Assembly: GCA_937894535.1 (NCBI GenBank)
Contig: CALBHI010000430.1
Location: 1-17,869 of the forward strand
DNA: 17,869 bases
Direction of reading: 5' to 3'
From: an uncultured Verrucomicrobiota bacterium
Lineage (GTDB): Bacteria; Verrucomicrobiota; Kiritimatiellia; CAIVKH01
The notes under the pieces are model-generated. The model made no database searches and was not told the DNA's origin. It saw nothing but the letters and a program-made list of their open reading frames with translations. This document shows positions 1 through 6,713 of the stretch, one piece after another (within the stretch, counting starts at the first letter, position 1; every line of letters begins with the position of its first letter). The position numbers were made by a program, and so were the translations under genes.

Positions 1-936
1 GGTGTCCCGGTTTTGGCCGTTGCCATCGGCCTTTCCGGGTGGTCGATCATCACCAACCGTTCCTACATTGCCTCCGGCAGCGCCTCGGCCTTCGGCTGGA
101 AAGTAAACACCGACGCTTTTCCGGTCGCGGCGACCGAGGTCCTTCTGAAGCTTGACCGTAAACCGGGGCGGTTGATCAACCTGGCCCACGACGGCGGCTA
201 CCTCTTGTGGCGGATGCCGGGCGTGCGTGTTTTTACCGACCCGCGTGGGGCATTGTACGGCACGGCCTTTTTCGACGTGCTGTCGCGGGGCTTGGTCGGG
301 CATGAGGAGTCCTGGAGGAAACTGATCGAGACCTACGATCCGGATGCCTTGCTGATTCCGGGATCCTGGACCGGGGCCGGAGCGGCTGCATTCCGCCTCC
401 TGCAAGGCGAGCAATGGGCGATGGCATACTACGATGGGACATCCATGCTGATTGTCCGGACGACCTCGGCCAACCGGGAGTTGATGGAAGACGCCGTCGG
501 GCGTCGTCGTGGATTGCAACTCATCGACGAGGCGCGTGAACGGTACGAACGCCATGTGGACAACCGTTTCGTGCGTCCGCCCAATCCATCCCGGCTGATT
601 GGCGCGGCCGCGGTGTACCAGGCGCTCGGACGGTTCGAGAACGCCCTGCCCTTGAACAACCTGCTCACCCGCGGATCGCCGCGGTACGTTGGCGCCTGGG
701 TCAACCGGGGCATCGCGGAACTCCAGACGGGTGAAACAGCCATGGCCGTATCCACCCTGCAACACGTCACGCGGCTTATCCCGGGAAACCCCATCGGCTG
801 GTTGTGGCTCGGCAAGGCCTACCAGGCAACCGAACGCGAACACGACGCCACCACCGCCTTCGATCGCGCGCGTGCCATCAACCGCACCATCGCCGAACGC
901 TTCCTAGCCGACCAAACCCCTCCGCGCACGCCCTGA
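1..936 (+). CDS. C-terminal part of a membrane protein with periplasmic domain and TPR repeats (5'-truncated)
   Basis: The reading frame is open from base 1, so the true start lies upstream; a TTG at 13 is in frame but falls inside a hydrophobic stretch (VLAVAIGLSGWSIIT) that looks like the end of a last membrane helix. After it comes a soluble region with the pattern DGGYLLWRMPGVRVFTDPRG, which resembles the post-membrane domain of bacterial polytopic glycosyltransferase-like membrane proteins, where a WGGYL.W..P...VF.D.R motif recurs. The last 110 or so visible residues (about 200-300 of 311) read as three TPR-like helical pairs, for example the W-x-N-R-G-x-A-E-L and L-W-L-G-K-A-Y units, which normally mediate protein contacts. 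The gene ends with TGA at 934-936, and no terminator is evident before the transposase element. Membrane topology and TPRs are reasonably clear; a glycosyltransferase role is only inferred and the catalytic part is not in view. Confidence 0.75.
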   Translation, partial: GVPVLAVAIGLSGWSIITNRSYIASGSASAFGWKVNTDAFPVAATEVLLKLDRKPGRLINLAHDGGYLLWRMPGVRVFTDPRGALYGTAFFDVLSRGLVGHEESWRKLIETYDPDALLIPGSWTGAGAAAFRLLQGEQWAMAYYDGTSMLIVRTTSANRELMEDAVGRRRGLQLIDEARERYERHVDNRFVRPPNPSRLIGAAAVYQALGRFENALPLNNLLTRGSPRYVGAWVNRGIAELQTGETAMAVSTLQHVTRLIPGNPIGWLWLGKAYQATEREHDATTAFDRARAINRTIAERFLADQTPPRTP

Positions 937-970
937 CGCGCCACCACCGCTCCCCACCCCCCAACCCCCA

Positions 971-999
971 AAAGGGGTCAGCCCTCACTATTTACACTT
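971..999 (+). repeat. Left terminal inverted repeat of the RAYT unit
   Basis: These 29 bases, starting AAAGGGGTCAG and ending TTTACACTT, are the exact reverse complement of 1933-1961. They lie 24 bases before the transposase ATG. A C-rich flank (964-968, ACCCC) can pair with GGGGT at 974-978, giving a small hairpin with an A-rich loop at the element edge. Confidence 0.9.
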
Positions 1000-1023
1000 T
1001 TACCAAAAGGAAATGATCCGATT

Positions 1024-1944
1024 ATGCCAAGACCCTTACGCCTGGAATACGAAGGCGCGATCTACCATGTACTTAGTCGTGGAGACCGGCGCGAACCCAT
1101 TTTTCACGACCGGTCCGACCGGGAGTTGTTCCTCGAGACCATGGGAGAAACCTGCGAGAAGACCAACTGGCGGGTGCATGCCTACTGCCTGATGAACAAT
1201 CATTTCCATATCGTGGTGGAAACACCCGACGCGAATCTCGTAGCCGGCATGAAATGGTTACTCGGCACATACACCATCCGTTTCAATCGACGGCATCGGG
1301 TATCGGGACATCTGTTTGGTGGTCGCTACAAAGCCATCATCGTGGACCATGCCACGCCGGGTTACTTCAAGACCGTCTGCGACTATGTCCACCTCAACCC
1401 GGCACGGGCTCATCTGCTCGGGAAAAAACAAGCGCTCGCATCGTATCCCTGGAGCAGCCTTCCCGACTACATCAAGCCCCCGTCCAAGCGTTTGTCGTGG
1501 TTATGCGTCGATCGCCTTTTCGGGGAATTCGGGATTGCTGATGATGGGCGTGGCCGGAAGGCGTATGCCGTTCATCTGGAAAACAGACGCGATGACCATG
1601 ACGACGAGGCGTGGTCCGGATTACGCCGGGGCTGGTTTTTCGGCGATGATGCCATGAAGCGCGACCTCCTGCACCAACGGGAGGCGCTTACACGGAAAAA
1701 CCATCCAGGGGCAGAGCGCCGCGAGTGCACCCACGACAAGGCACAACGCATCATGGACGAAGAGTTGTCACGTCATGGATGTACGCGGAAGGACCTGGTC
1801 CGCTTGCGGAAAGGCGACCCGATCAAGGTGGCGATCGCCAAGCGATTGCGACAAGAGACAACGGTTACGCTGGCCTGGATCGCTTCCCACGTGGCGATGG
1901 GATCCTGGACGTACGTATCGAACCTGGTCGCGAAGTGTAAATAG
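1024..1944 (+). CDS. REP-associated tyrosine transposase (RAYT, IS200/Y1 HUH family), long form
   Basis: The 306-residue product is a single-strand DNA transposase-like enzyme of the Y1/HUH family. It begins PRPLRLEYEGAIYHVLSRG, the typical RAYT N-terminus with the first beta strand. The metal-binding HUH motif is H60-F61-H62 in MNNHFHIVVETP, preceded by the usual AYCLMNNH. The likely catalytic tyrosine is Y121 in DYVHLNPARA. G99-G100-R101-Y102 matches the conserved G-x-R-Y-K segment. Enterobacterial RAYTs are usually much shorter; here about 150 extra C-terminal residues end in a helical, HTH-like segment (IAKRLR...TLAWIASHVAMGS...VSNLV), seen in long RAYTs of other phyla. ATG at 1024 is chosen because it starts the conserved N-terminus; AAAAGGA at 1005-1011 is a distant ribosome binding site. 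The last codons and the TAG stop lie within the right inverted repeat. All key residues are intact, so the enzyme may be active. Confidence 0.92.
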   Translation: MPRPLRLEYEGAIYHVLSRGDRREPIFHDRSDRELFLETMGETCEKTNWRVHAYCLMNNHFHIVVETPDANLVAGMKWLLGTYTIRFNRRHRVSGHLFGGRYKAIIVDHATPGYFKTVCDYVHLNPARAHLLGKKQALASYPWSSLPDYIKPPSKRLSWLCVDRLFGEFGIADDGRGRKAYAVHLENRRDDHDDEAWSGLRRGWFFGDDAMKRDLLHQREALTRKNHPGAERRECTHDKAQRIMDEELSRHGCTRKDLVRLRKGDPIKVAIAKRLRQETTVTLAWIASHVAMGSWTYVSNLVAKCK

Positions 1945-1961
1945 TGAGGGCTGACCCCTTT
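1933..1961 (-). repeat. Right terminal inverted repeat of the RAYT unit
   Basis: This is the perfect reverse complement of 971-999. It overlaps the 3' end of the transposase gene: the codons for the last three residues (K-C-K) and the TAG stop at 1942-1944 are part of the repeat. ACCCCT at 1954-1959 can pair with AGGGGT at 1966-1971 around a six-base loop, which resembles the edge hairpins recognised by Y1 transposases. Confidence 0.9.
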
Positions 1962-1971
1962 AGGGAGGGGT

Positions 1972-2008
1972 GAAAGAAAAAGGGCCGCGTCGGATGGACG
2001 CGGCCCTT
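1972..2008 (-). terminator. Intrinsic terminator of the minus-strand operon
   Basis: Bases 1980-1991 and 1997-2008 are exact reverse complements and form a 12-bp GC-rich stem (core GGGCCGCGTC) with a five-base loop. On the minus strand the stem is followed by TTTTCTTTC (complement of 1972-1979), the classic U-tract. It begins 24 bases after the TGA of the 1238-residue gene. On the plus strand the stem is followed by a G-rich stretch and no T-run, so it should act only on minus-strand transcripts. Confidence 0.92.
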
Positions 2009-2032
2009 GGGTTGACGGGGTTGTTGCCTGGA

Positions 2033-5000
2033 TCAGGGGAGGTTGAGGCGGGTGCGGATCTGGTAGATCCGGTTGCCTTCGTTGGTTTCGCCGAGGGTGT
2101 AGAATCCGCCGGTTCCAATGATCCCGTTGGTACGATCCGTCCAGGTCTGCGTGATCAGGTTGGTCGTGTAGAGCACCTGGTACAGGCGGCCGGTTACGGT
2201 GGCGAATTCCAGTACGCGGATGCTGCCGCTCGGGGTGAGGTTGTTGACCTCGAAGAACGAGTTGCTGTTGTTGGGGATAGTCCCGGCAATGTATTCATCG
2301 AGGTTGATGAAGCCGTCGCCGTCGGTATCGACCGTGGCGGTAGCGCCGGTGGCCGAGCCGAAGTACTGGATTTCCCAATCGTTCGGAATGAGGTCGCCGT
2401 CGTCATCGTTGCCACCGCCGGCCGGGGCGGGGATCACCTGGCACGGGCTGAAGGCACCGCGCGACTGGGTGTTGGTCTGCCAGCCGCCGGTCGCAACCAT
2501 TTCCGCATAGTTGGTGCCGGTGCCGCACAGGGACAGGGTGATGCCGATCGCCGTGGAGCTTTGGGCTCCGATGTTGATGGAGGGGATACCGGCGGCCGGG
2601 CCATTGACGGGGGTCGTGGACCCTTCATACCCAATGAACTGAATCACGCCGGTGCTCTGGTACACCAGGGCGAGGGCATCGTTGGTTCCATTCTGCAGGG
2701 AACCGGCCGCGTTGTAGGCGGCTTCAACCCAGATGACACCATACCCGTTGGACTGATTGGGAATCACACCACTCAGCGGAATATTGCTGTAGGTGGTGAG
2801 TGTGGTGCCGTCGTAGAGGAATACGGTATAACCCGACAGGTCGGTACCGGCCGGACCGGCGATCTCGAATCCTTCGTTGGTATCGCCGCCGACGTTGTCG
2901 TAGTGCAATTCGTTGAACCACAGGTTCAGCTGCATGCCACCCCCGCCGGGGCCGGCCGGGGTGTTGGTAACGGTGATGGTGATGGTCTCGCTGTCGGCAC
3001 CGTCGTCATCGGCGGCATAGAAGGTCACGGTGTAGACACCGGCCGGACCCGGCGCTGCCCAAGTGAAAGTGCCGGCGGTATTGGTGGTGCCGAAAGTCGA
3101 GCCGCCGGGAGCGTTGCTCACGGTCATGACCACCGGATCACCGTCGGTAGCGGTGGCGCTAACCGCAAAGGTCAAGAGGGCGTTGGTCAGCGTGGTCTTG
3201 TTGCCGATCGCCGACAACACCGGCGGAACACCGGCGGGCGGAACACCCGCCTCGCCAACGATCTCAATGTTGTCGAGGTTCCAAATCTCGTCAACCGAGT
3301 CGTTCCGCGCCCACACCCGCAGGGCCACTGACGTCGCGGCATCGGGCAGACGGATAAACACGGTGGAGATGTTGTTGGTGGATTGGCCGCCGACAGCAGG
3401 GCTAAAGCTGTTGGTGGTGCCGGCGATTACATCAACCACTCCGGTCGCCCAATAACCCCAACGTGCATTCAAGTTGCCACTCAGCCCGAAATCGGGACTG
3501 GAACCGCTATCGAAAGCCTCGCCATCAACGGCGACATAGAATCGAACCAGATCGCCACTGTCCGCCCCGTTAACGGCGGTGCCCGCGGTCGAGGAAAGTC
3601 GCGCCTTGATCGCACGGTTGGTGAATCCAGCGATGGACACCTGCTCCAGGGCAAGGGTTACGCTGGCATTGTTGACCTGCCAAGACTGGACACCCTGTTG
3701 AATACGTTGCAGCGGGGGGAAGTCGGTGGCGCCATCTGTGGCGGAGACGAGCGACGATCCGTCGGTAATCGACCATGGATCACCCACCTCGAACCGCTGA
3801 TGCAGAATGACGTTCGTGGGGAGCGGATTGAGTGGGAGAGCATCGTTGTCGGTGATGGTGAGCGTGAATACCGAAGGAGCGGTCAGCCCGCCACCGACGG
3901 CATTGGTCAGGGTCAGAATGACCGTCTCAGCTAATTCGATCACGGCATCGTCGTTGATGGTGATGGTCACGGTGGCCGACGTCGTCGCGCCGTTCAGGGT
4001 CACGTTGGTGGCGTCGATGGTATAGTCGTTGCCTCCGCCCAGGGTCGCGGTACCACCGAGGGCGAGCTGCGCGGTCAGGTTACCGTCGGGGGCGGTCTTC
4101 ACAATGGTCACCAGGTAGGTGCCGCTGGCTTCGCCTACGGTAGCCGAGGCGGCGGAGAACTTCAGGTTGGTGGTCACCGCGGTCGGGGTCAGGGTCTGGG
4201 CGTTGTTGATGGTACCGGGCGTGGCGTTGCCGATAATGTTGGTCCAGCCGAAGTCGGCGAATCCGGATCCGGGGCCGCCGGTGAGGTAGATTGAGGTCAG
4301 GGCGCTGGCGTTGTCATCGCTGGCCGTGGTAATCTGATCATCGGCAAGGATGGCATTGTTGCCTTCATAATCGAGCGTGTGAACATTGACCGGGCCCGTC
4401 TTTTGCCGAAGCACGATCGAGTCGCCGGGTCCGTTCTGGATTTCATCCTGCGTCCAGGTCGCCGGCGAAAAGTCGGCCGTTCCTTCCAAGGGATTTACCC
4501 GACCAATCACGAAGAAACCATAGCCATTCCCCTCGTCGGAGAAGGTCCAATTGGCCGGGCCGAGATCGAATGAATTGTATCCGGTGGTCTGACCGTTGTT
4601 GACGAACACCAGTTCGTAATCATTCAGGCTCAATCCGGCCGGACCGGCAATTTCCACCCATTCATTGGTGTCGGTACCCGGACTGTCGTAGTCCATTTCA
4701 TTGATCCAAGGAGAACCAGAAGGGGGAGGAAGCGCATCGTTATCGTTGATCGTAAGCGTAAAGGCGCCCGGAGTACCCAGCGTGCCGCCCGTGACATTGG
4801 CCAGGTTCAGGACCACCGTTTCGTTGTTCTCGGTATCGCCGTCATCGACGATCGACACGATCACGGTGGCCGAGGTCGTCGCGCCGTTCAGGGTAATGTT
4901 GGTGGTGCTGATGGTGTAGTCGGTGGTGAGGGTGGCGGTGCCGCCGAGTGTGATCTGGGCGCTGACATTGCCGTCAGCGATGGTCTTCACGACGGTCACG

Positions 5001-5749
5001 GTAAAGGAGTTGCCGGCTTCACCGATGGCAGCAGAGCTGGCGGTGAATTGTACGTTGGTGGCGGGCCCCCCTCCCCCGCCGCGCAGGGTTAGGATATAGG
5101 CTTGGTTGTTGGCGTTGTTCCAGGTGCCGATGGAACCGGTCGCACCGTCTCCGGTCGCATCGGTGCCATCAAAGTCGGAGAGGGCCTGCGTCGTGTTGCC
5201 GGCCTCGGCTGATTCGTTGGCACCGCTGTCTCCGGAGGCGGTGGCGAGTTTGGCGGAAGCCACCCCGGTGAAGTTCACATTGGTCTTGGCATTGCCCGAG
5301 GCAAACGCATGGATGACGCCGGTAGAACCCGCTTTCCCGGAACCCGCCGCTTTAATCATCAAAATTTCCTGGGCAGCGATATCAAAGGTTCCGGATTCTA
5401 CGGTAAAATAGGTGGTATTGCTCACCCCTACATCCAGGTTGAAATCGGAACCGCCCACGGTGATATCCGTAGCAGATAGTTCACGCCGCAGGACAATCAA
5501 GGTTCCGGCGGGCAGGCTCGACCACAGTGCGTTGGTGGAGAACGTATATCCGCCGCCGTTATCGTTGGCGCCGCTGCTCGAATAATCCTTCAGGATCATG
5601 CCCCGCATATCGAGGTTGTTCTCAATGACCAGCAATTCAACCACATCCGGGGTGGCGTTACGGAATTCATTGATGACCACCGACTGACCGCGGGCGGACA
5701 GATTGGTGAGCGTGGCGAGCAAGGTGGCGAACAAGACGAGATGCTTCAT
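2033..5749 (-). CDS. Secreted lamin-tail / Calx-beta multidomain protein, 1238 residues
   Basis: The product is a large exported beta-rich protein, probably surface-attached or released. I start it at ATG 5749 rather than the upstream in-frame ATG at 5785: AGGAG lies seven bases before it, and it begins a clean signal peptide (MKHLVLFATLLATLTNLSARGQS, cleavage near 21). Domains in order: lamin-tail-like 1 (about 22-135), Calx-beta 1 (233-338, ends INDNDALP), lamin-tail 2 (345-525, WINEMDYDSPGTDTNEWVEI), Calx-beta 2 (528-637, ends ITDNDALP), jelly-roll-like domain (645-832), cadherin/Ig-like domain (842-930), lamin-tail 3 (942-1104, WFNELHYDNVGGDTNEGFEI), two Ca-binding type loops (DDDGDL 1115, DTDGDG 1141), then a beta tail (about 1170-1238). 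No C-terminal membrane anchor, LPXTG or PEP-CTERM is visible. It is the last gene of the minus-strand operon. Adhesion or matrix binding is inferred only; no catalytic domain is recognised. Confidence 0.88.
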   Translation of the reverse strand: MKHLVLFATLLATLTNLSARGQSVVINEFRNATPDVVELLVIENNLDMRGMILKDYSSSGANDNGGGYTFSTNALWSSLPAGTLIVLRRELSATDITVGGSDFNLDVGVSNTTYFTVESGTFDIAAQEILMIKAAGSGKAGSTGVIHAFASGNAKTNVNFTGVASAKLATASGDSGANESAEAGNTTQALSDFDGTDATGDGATGSIGTWNNANNQAYILTLRGGGGGPATNVQFTASSAAIGEAGNSFTVTVVKTIADGNVSAQITLGGTATLTTDYTISTTNITLNGATTSATVIVSIVDDGDTENNETVVLNLANVTGGTLGTPGAFTLTINDNDALPPPSGSPWINEMDYDSPGTDTNEWVEIAGPAGLSLNDYELVFVNNGQTTGYNSFDLGPANWTFSDEGNGYGFFVIGRVNPLEGTADFSPATWTQDEIQNGPGDSIVLRQKTGPVNVHTLDYEGNNAILADDQITTASDDNASALTSIYLTGGPGSGFADFGWTNIIGNATPGTINNAQTLTPTAVTTNLKFSAASATVGEASGTYLVTIVKTAPDGNLTAQLALGGTATLGGGNDYTIDATNVTLNGATTSATVTITINDDAVIELAETVILTLTNAVGGGLTAPSVFTLTITDNDALPLNPLPTNVILHQRFEVGDPWSITDGSSLVSATDGATDFPPLQRIQQGVQSWQVNNASVTLALEQVSIAGFTNRAIKARLSSTAGTAVNGADSGDLVRFYVAVDGEAFDSGSSPDFGLSGNLNARWGYWATGVVDVIAGTTNSFSPAVGGQSTNNISTVFIRLPDAATSVALRVWARNDSVDEIWNLDNIEIVGEAGVPPAGVPPVLSAIGNKTTLTNALLTFAVSATATDGDPVVMTVSNAPGGSTFGTTNTAGTFTWAAPGPAGVYTVTFYAADDDGADSETITITVTNTPAGPGGGGMQLNLWFNELHYDNVGGDTNEGFEIAGPAGTDLSGYTVFLYDGTTLTTYSNIPLSGVIPNQSNGYGVIWVEAAYNAAGSLQNGTNDALALVYQSTGVIQFIGYEGSTTPVNGPAAGIPSINIGAQSSTAIGITLSLCGTGTNYAEMVATGGWQTNTQSRGAFSPCQVIPAPAGGGNDDDGDLIPNDWEIQYFGSATGATATVDTDGDGFINLDEYIAGTIPNNSNSFFEVNNLTPSGSIRVLEFATVTGRLYQVLYTTNLITQTWTDRTNGIIGTGGFYTLGETNEGNRIYQIRTRLNLP
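3254..3817 (-). other. Jelly-roll-like domain in the 1238-residue protein, paralogous to one in the giant protein
   Basis: Residues about 645-832 run from ILHQRFEVGDPW to EIWNLDNIEIVG. The same order of landmarks (FE...W, SW, VSIAG, GD-x-VR-x-YVA, N-x-N-A-R-W, LR, DD/DN at the end) is found in the giant protein at about 16235-16800. The hallmark ends resemble MAM/concanavalin-like jelly-roll domains; the exact family is not certain. Confidence 0.7.
3839..4168 (-). repeat. Calx-beta repeat 2 in the 1238-residue protein
   Basis: This encodes residues 528-637, which align over the full length with Calx-beta 1 (4736-5053): EA-x(3)-F/Y, TLGGTATL, DYTI, TNVTLNGATTSATV, I-x-DD, ETV-x-LTL, TLTITDNDALP. 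The DNA is also close in places, for instance the stretch around 3972-4000 compared with 4865-4893, which points to a fairly recent internal duplication. Confidence 0.85.
4736..5053 (-). repeat. Calx-beta repeat 1 in the 1238-residue protein
   Basis: This encodes residues 233-338, with the Calx-beta pattern (IGEAGNSFTVTV, DYTI, TNITLNGATTSATV, VDDGDTENNETVVLNL, TLTINDND). Calx-beta domains are Ca2+-binding or adhesive beta sandwiches in exported proteins. Each Calx-beta copy follows a lamin-tail domain, so the pair lamin-tail plus Calx-beta appears twice. Confidence 0.85.
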
Positions 5750-5855
5750 ACTACGACTCCTGACGTGATTCCCCGAACCGAACACGGACTACTACTTACA
5801 GAGTAGCATAAAGCGACCCTGTTGGTTGAGCATTAAATGCCCGTGAGATTTCCAC
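5750..5855. other. Intergenic gap between the 285- and 1238-residue genes
   Basis: A 106-base gap separates two genes on the minus strand. It holds the ribosome binding site of the downstream gene and a weak ten-base hairpin near 5790-5804 (CTACT...AGTAG). No convincing terminator is seen, so read-through from the upstream gene is likely. AT-rich bases near 5805-5840 could hide a secondary promoter, but no clear -35/-10 pair stands out. Confidence 0.5.
5757..5762 (-). promoter_or_regulatory. Ribosome binding site deciding the start of the 1238-residue gene
   Basis: The minus strand reads CAGGAG, seven bases before ATG at 5747-5749. It makes this ATG, which also begins a proper signal peptide, the likely start instead of the one at 5785. 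Confidence 0.8.
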
Positions 5856-6713
5856 TTAATCCAACAGCCGGATTCGGAACTGTTGGACCTCGCCAACGGC
5901 CCCGTTGGTGAATGCGATGCTGGACAAGGAACCGGTGGCAACCACCGGTCCACCGACATTGGTGAAGGTTACCTCGGGATCGTTGAGTGATCCGAGTGCG
6001 GATTGGATCTGGTAGGTTTTACCGGATACGGAATCCCACGTGACGTGCATCAACGGATTCCCGCCACGGATGGCATCCATGGAGAGGAAGCTCGACGGAT
6101 CGCCGAGACCGGTGCCGGCGCGGAATTCCTCGAGATCGGACAGGCCGTCGCCGTCGCTGTCCCACAGGGAGGAATTGCCGCCGAGGGCCTTCTCCCACGA
6201 ATTGTGGACGCCGTCGCCGTCGTCGTCGGCGGTGTCAAAGGCATTGGTGGCGGGGGGGAATCGCGGATAGAAGAATTGGGCACCGGCCACGGTGAAGAGT
6301 TGCGAGTCCGTGTAGAACGACGCGGCTTCCAGCGTGGGGGCATTGTACACGCGGGCCACGACCACATCGCCCTCTTCCGGGCGGGGCGTGATGGGAGCGC
6401 TGAACAGGCCATCGAGCGCGGGATCGTTGGTTGCGACGCCGCCCCCGATTCGGAACGAGAAGATCACCTCGTTGTCCGGATGCGGCGAGCCGTCGACCGC
6501 GGGCGGGTGCACCACGGGAGGCTGCGCGAGGCGCAGGAAGTGGACGAGATTCGACGATCTGCTGGGCATGTAGGCCCCAGTGGCATCGATGACAACCTGG
6601 GTCGATACGGCATTCAGCGGGACAGACTGTGCGCGCGTCGTGGCCGTGTGCACCAGGAACGCGGCAACCCAGCAGAGCATGGGGCGAACGTGATGGGTCA
6701 AGGTGGTGTTCAT
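5856..6713 (-). CDS. Small secreted protein with Ca-binding-type DxDGDG loops and beta tail, 285 residues
   Basis: An N-terminal signal peptide (about 1-29; hydrophobic core MLCWVAAFLVH, then TATTRAQS) marks it as exported. Residues 30-160 form an unrecognised beta-rich domain (for example VIFSFRIGGG and GDVVVARVYNAP). Residues 163-168 (DDDGDG) and 185-190 (DSDGDG) are thrombospondin-type-3-like Ca-binding loops around NSWEKALGGN, followed by EEFRAGTG. Residues 218-285 are a beta tail beginning MHVTWDSVSGKTYQIQ. The same loops-plus-tail end is present in the 1238-residue protein. The ATG overlaps the TGA of the giant gene (ATGA at 6710-6713), so translation is probably coupled. A later ATG at residue 12 is possible, since no strong ribosome binding site is seen, but the overlap favours 6713. 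Function unknown; a partner or accessory of the giant protein is an inference from context. Confidence 0.82.
   Translation of the reverse strand: MNTTLTHHVRPMLCWVAAFLVHTATTRAQSVPLNAVSTQVVIDATGAYMPSRSSNLVHFLRLAQPPVVHPPAVDGSPHPDNEVIFSFRIGGGVATNDPALDGLFSAPITPRPEEGDVVVARVYNAPTLEAASFYTDSQLFTVAGAQFFYPRFPPATNAFDTADDDGDGVHNSWEKALGGNSSLWDSDGDGLSDLEEFRAGTGLGDPSSFLSMDAIRGGNPLMHVTWDSVSGKTYQIQSALGSLNDPEVTFTNVGGPVVATGSLSSIAFTNGAVGEVQQFRIRLLD
6710..6713 (-). promoter_or_regulatory. ATGA stop-start overlap between giant gene and 285-residue gene
   Basis: The minus strand reads ATGA: ATG (6713-6711) starts the 285-residue gene and TGA (6712-6710) ends the giant gene. This four-base overlap is the usual signature of translational coupling. 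It ties production of the small exported protein to complete translation of a message of more than 11 kb. Confidence 0.85.

Larger units (their letters stand above)
971..1961 (+). mobile_element. RAYT-type transposase unit bounded by 29-bp perfect inverted repeats
   Basis: A 991-bp unit consists of one transposase gene and two perfect 29-bp terminal inverted repeats (971-999 and 1933-1961). Bases just outside the repeats (970 and 1962, and 1000 and 1932 inside) no longer pair. No target-site duplication is visible, as expected for HUH/Y1 enzymes, which do not make one. Small hairpins can form at both edges: 964-968 with 974-978, and 1954-1959 with 1966-1971. The unit lies in the convergent gap between the TPR gene and the minus-strand operon and disrupts no visible gene. 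Whether it still moves cannot be told from one copy. Confidence 0.8.

Noticed and set aside
1970..3331. Long plus-strand reading frame opposite the 1238-residue gene
   Set aside because: It is a shadow of GC-rich minus-strand coding DNA. Its product is low-complexity Gly/Val/Asp sequence without domains, and the opposite strand encodes clear lamin-tail and Ca-binding motifs.
5750..5785. Earlier in-frame ATG at 5785 for the 1238-residue protein
   Set aside because: It would place a charged 12-residue extension before the signal peptide and has no ribosome binding site, whereas ATG 5749 has AGGAG at the right distance.
5790..5804. Hairpin in the intergenic gap as a terminator
   Set aside because: The stem has only five AT-containing pairs and no T-run follows on the minus strand.
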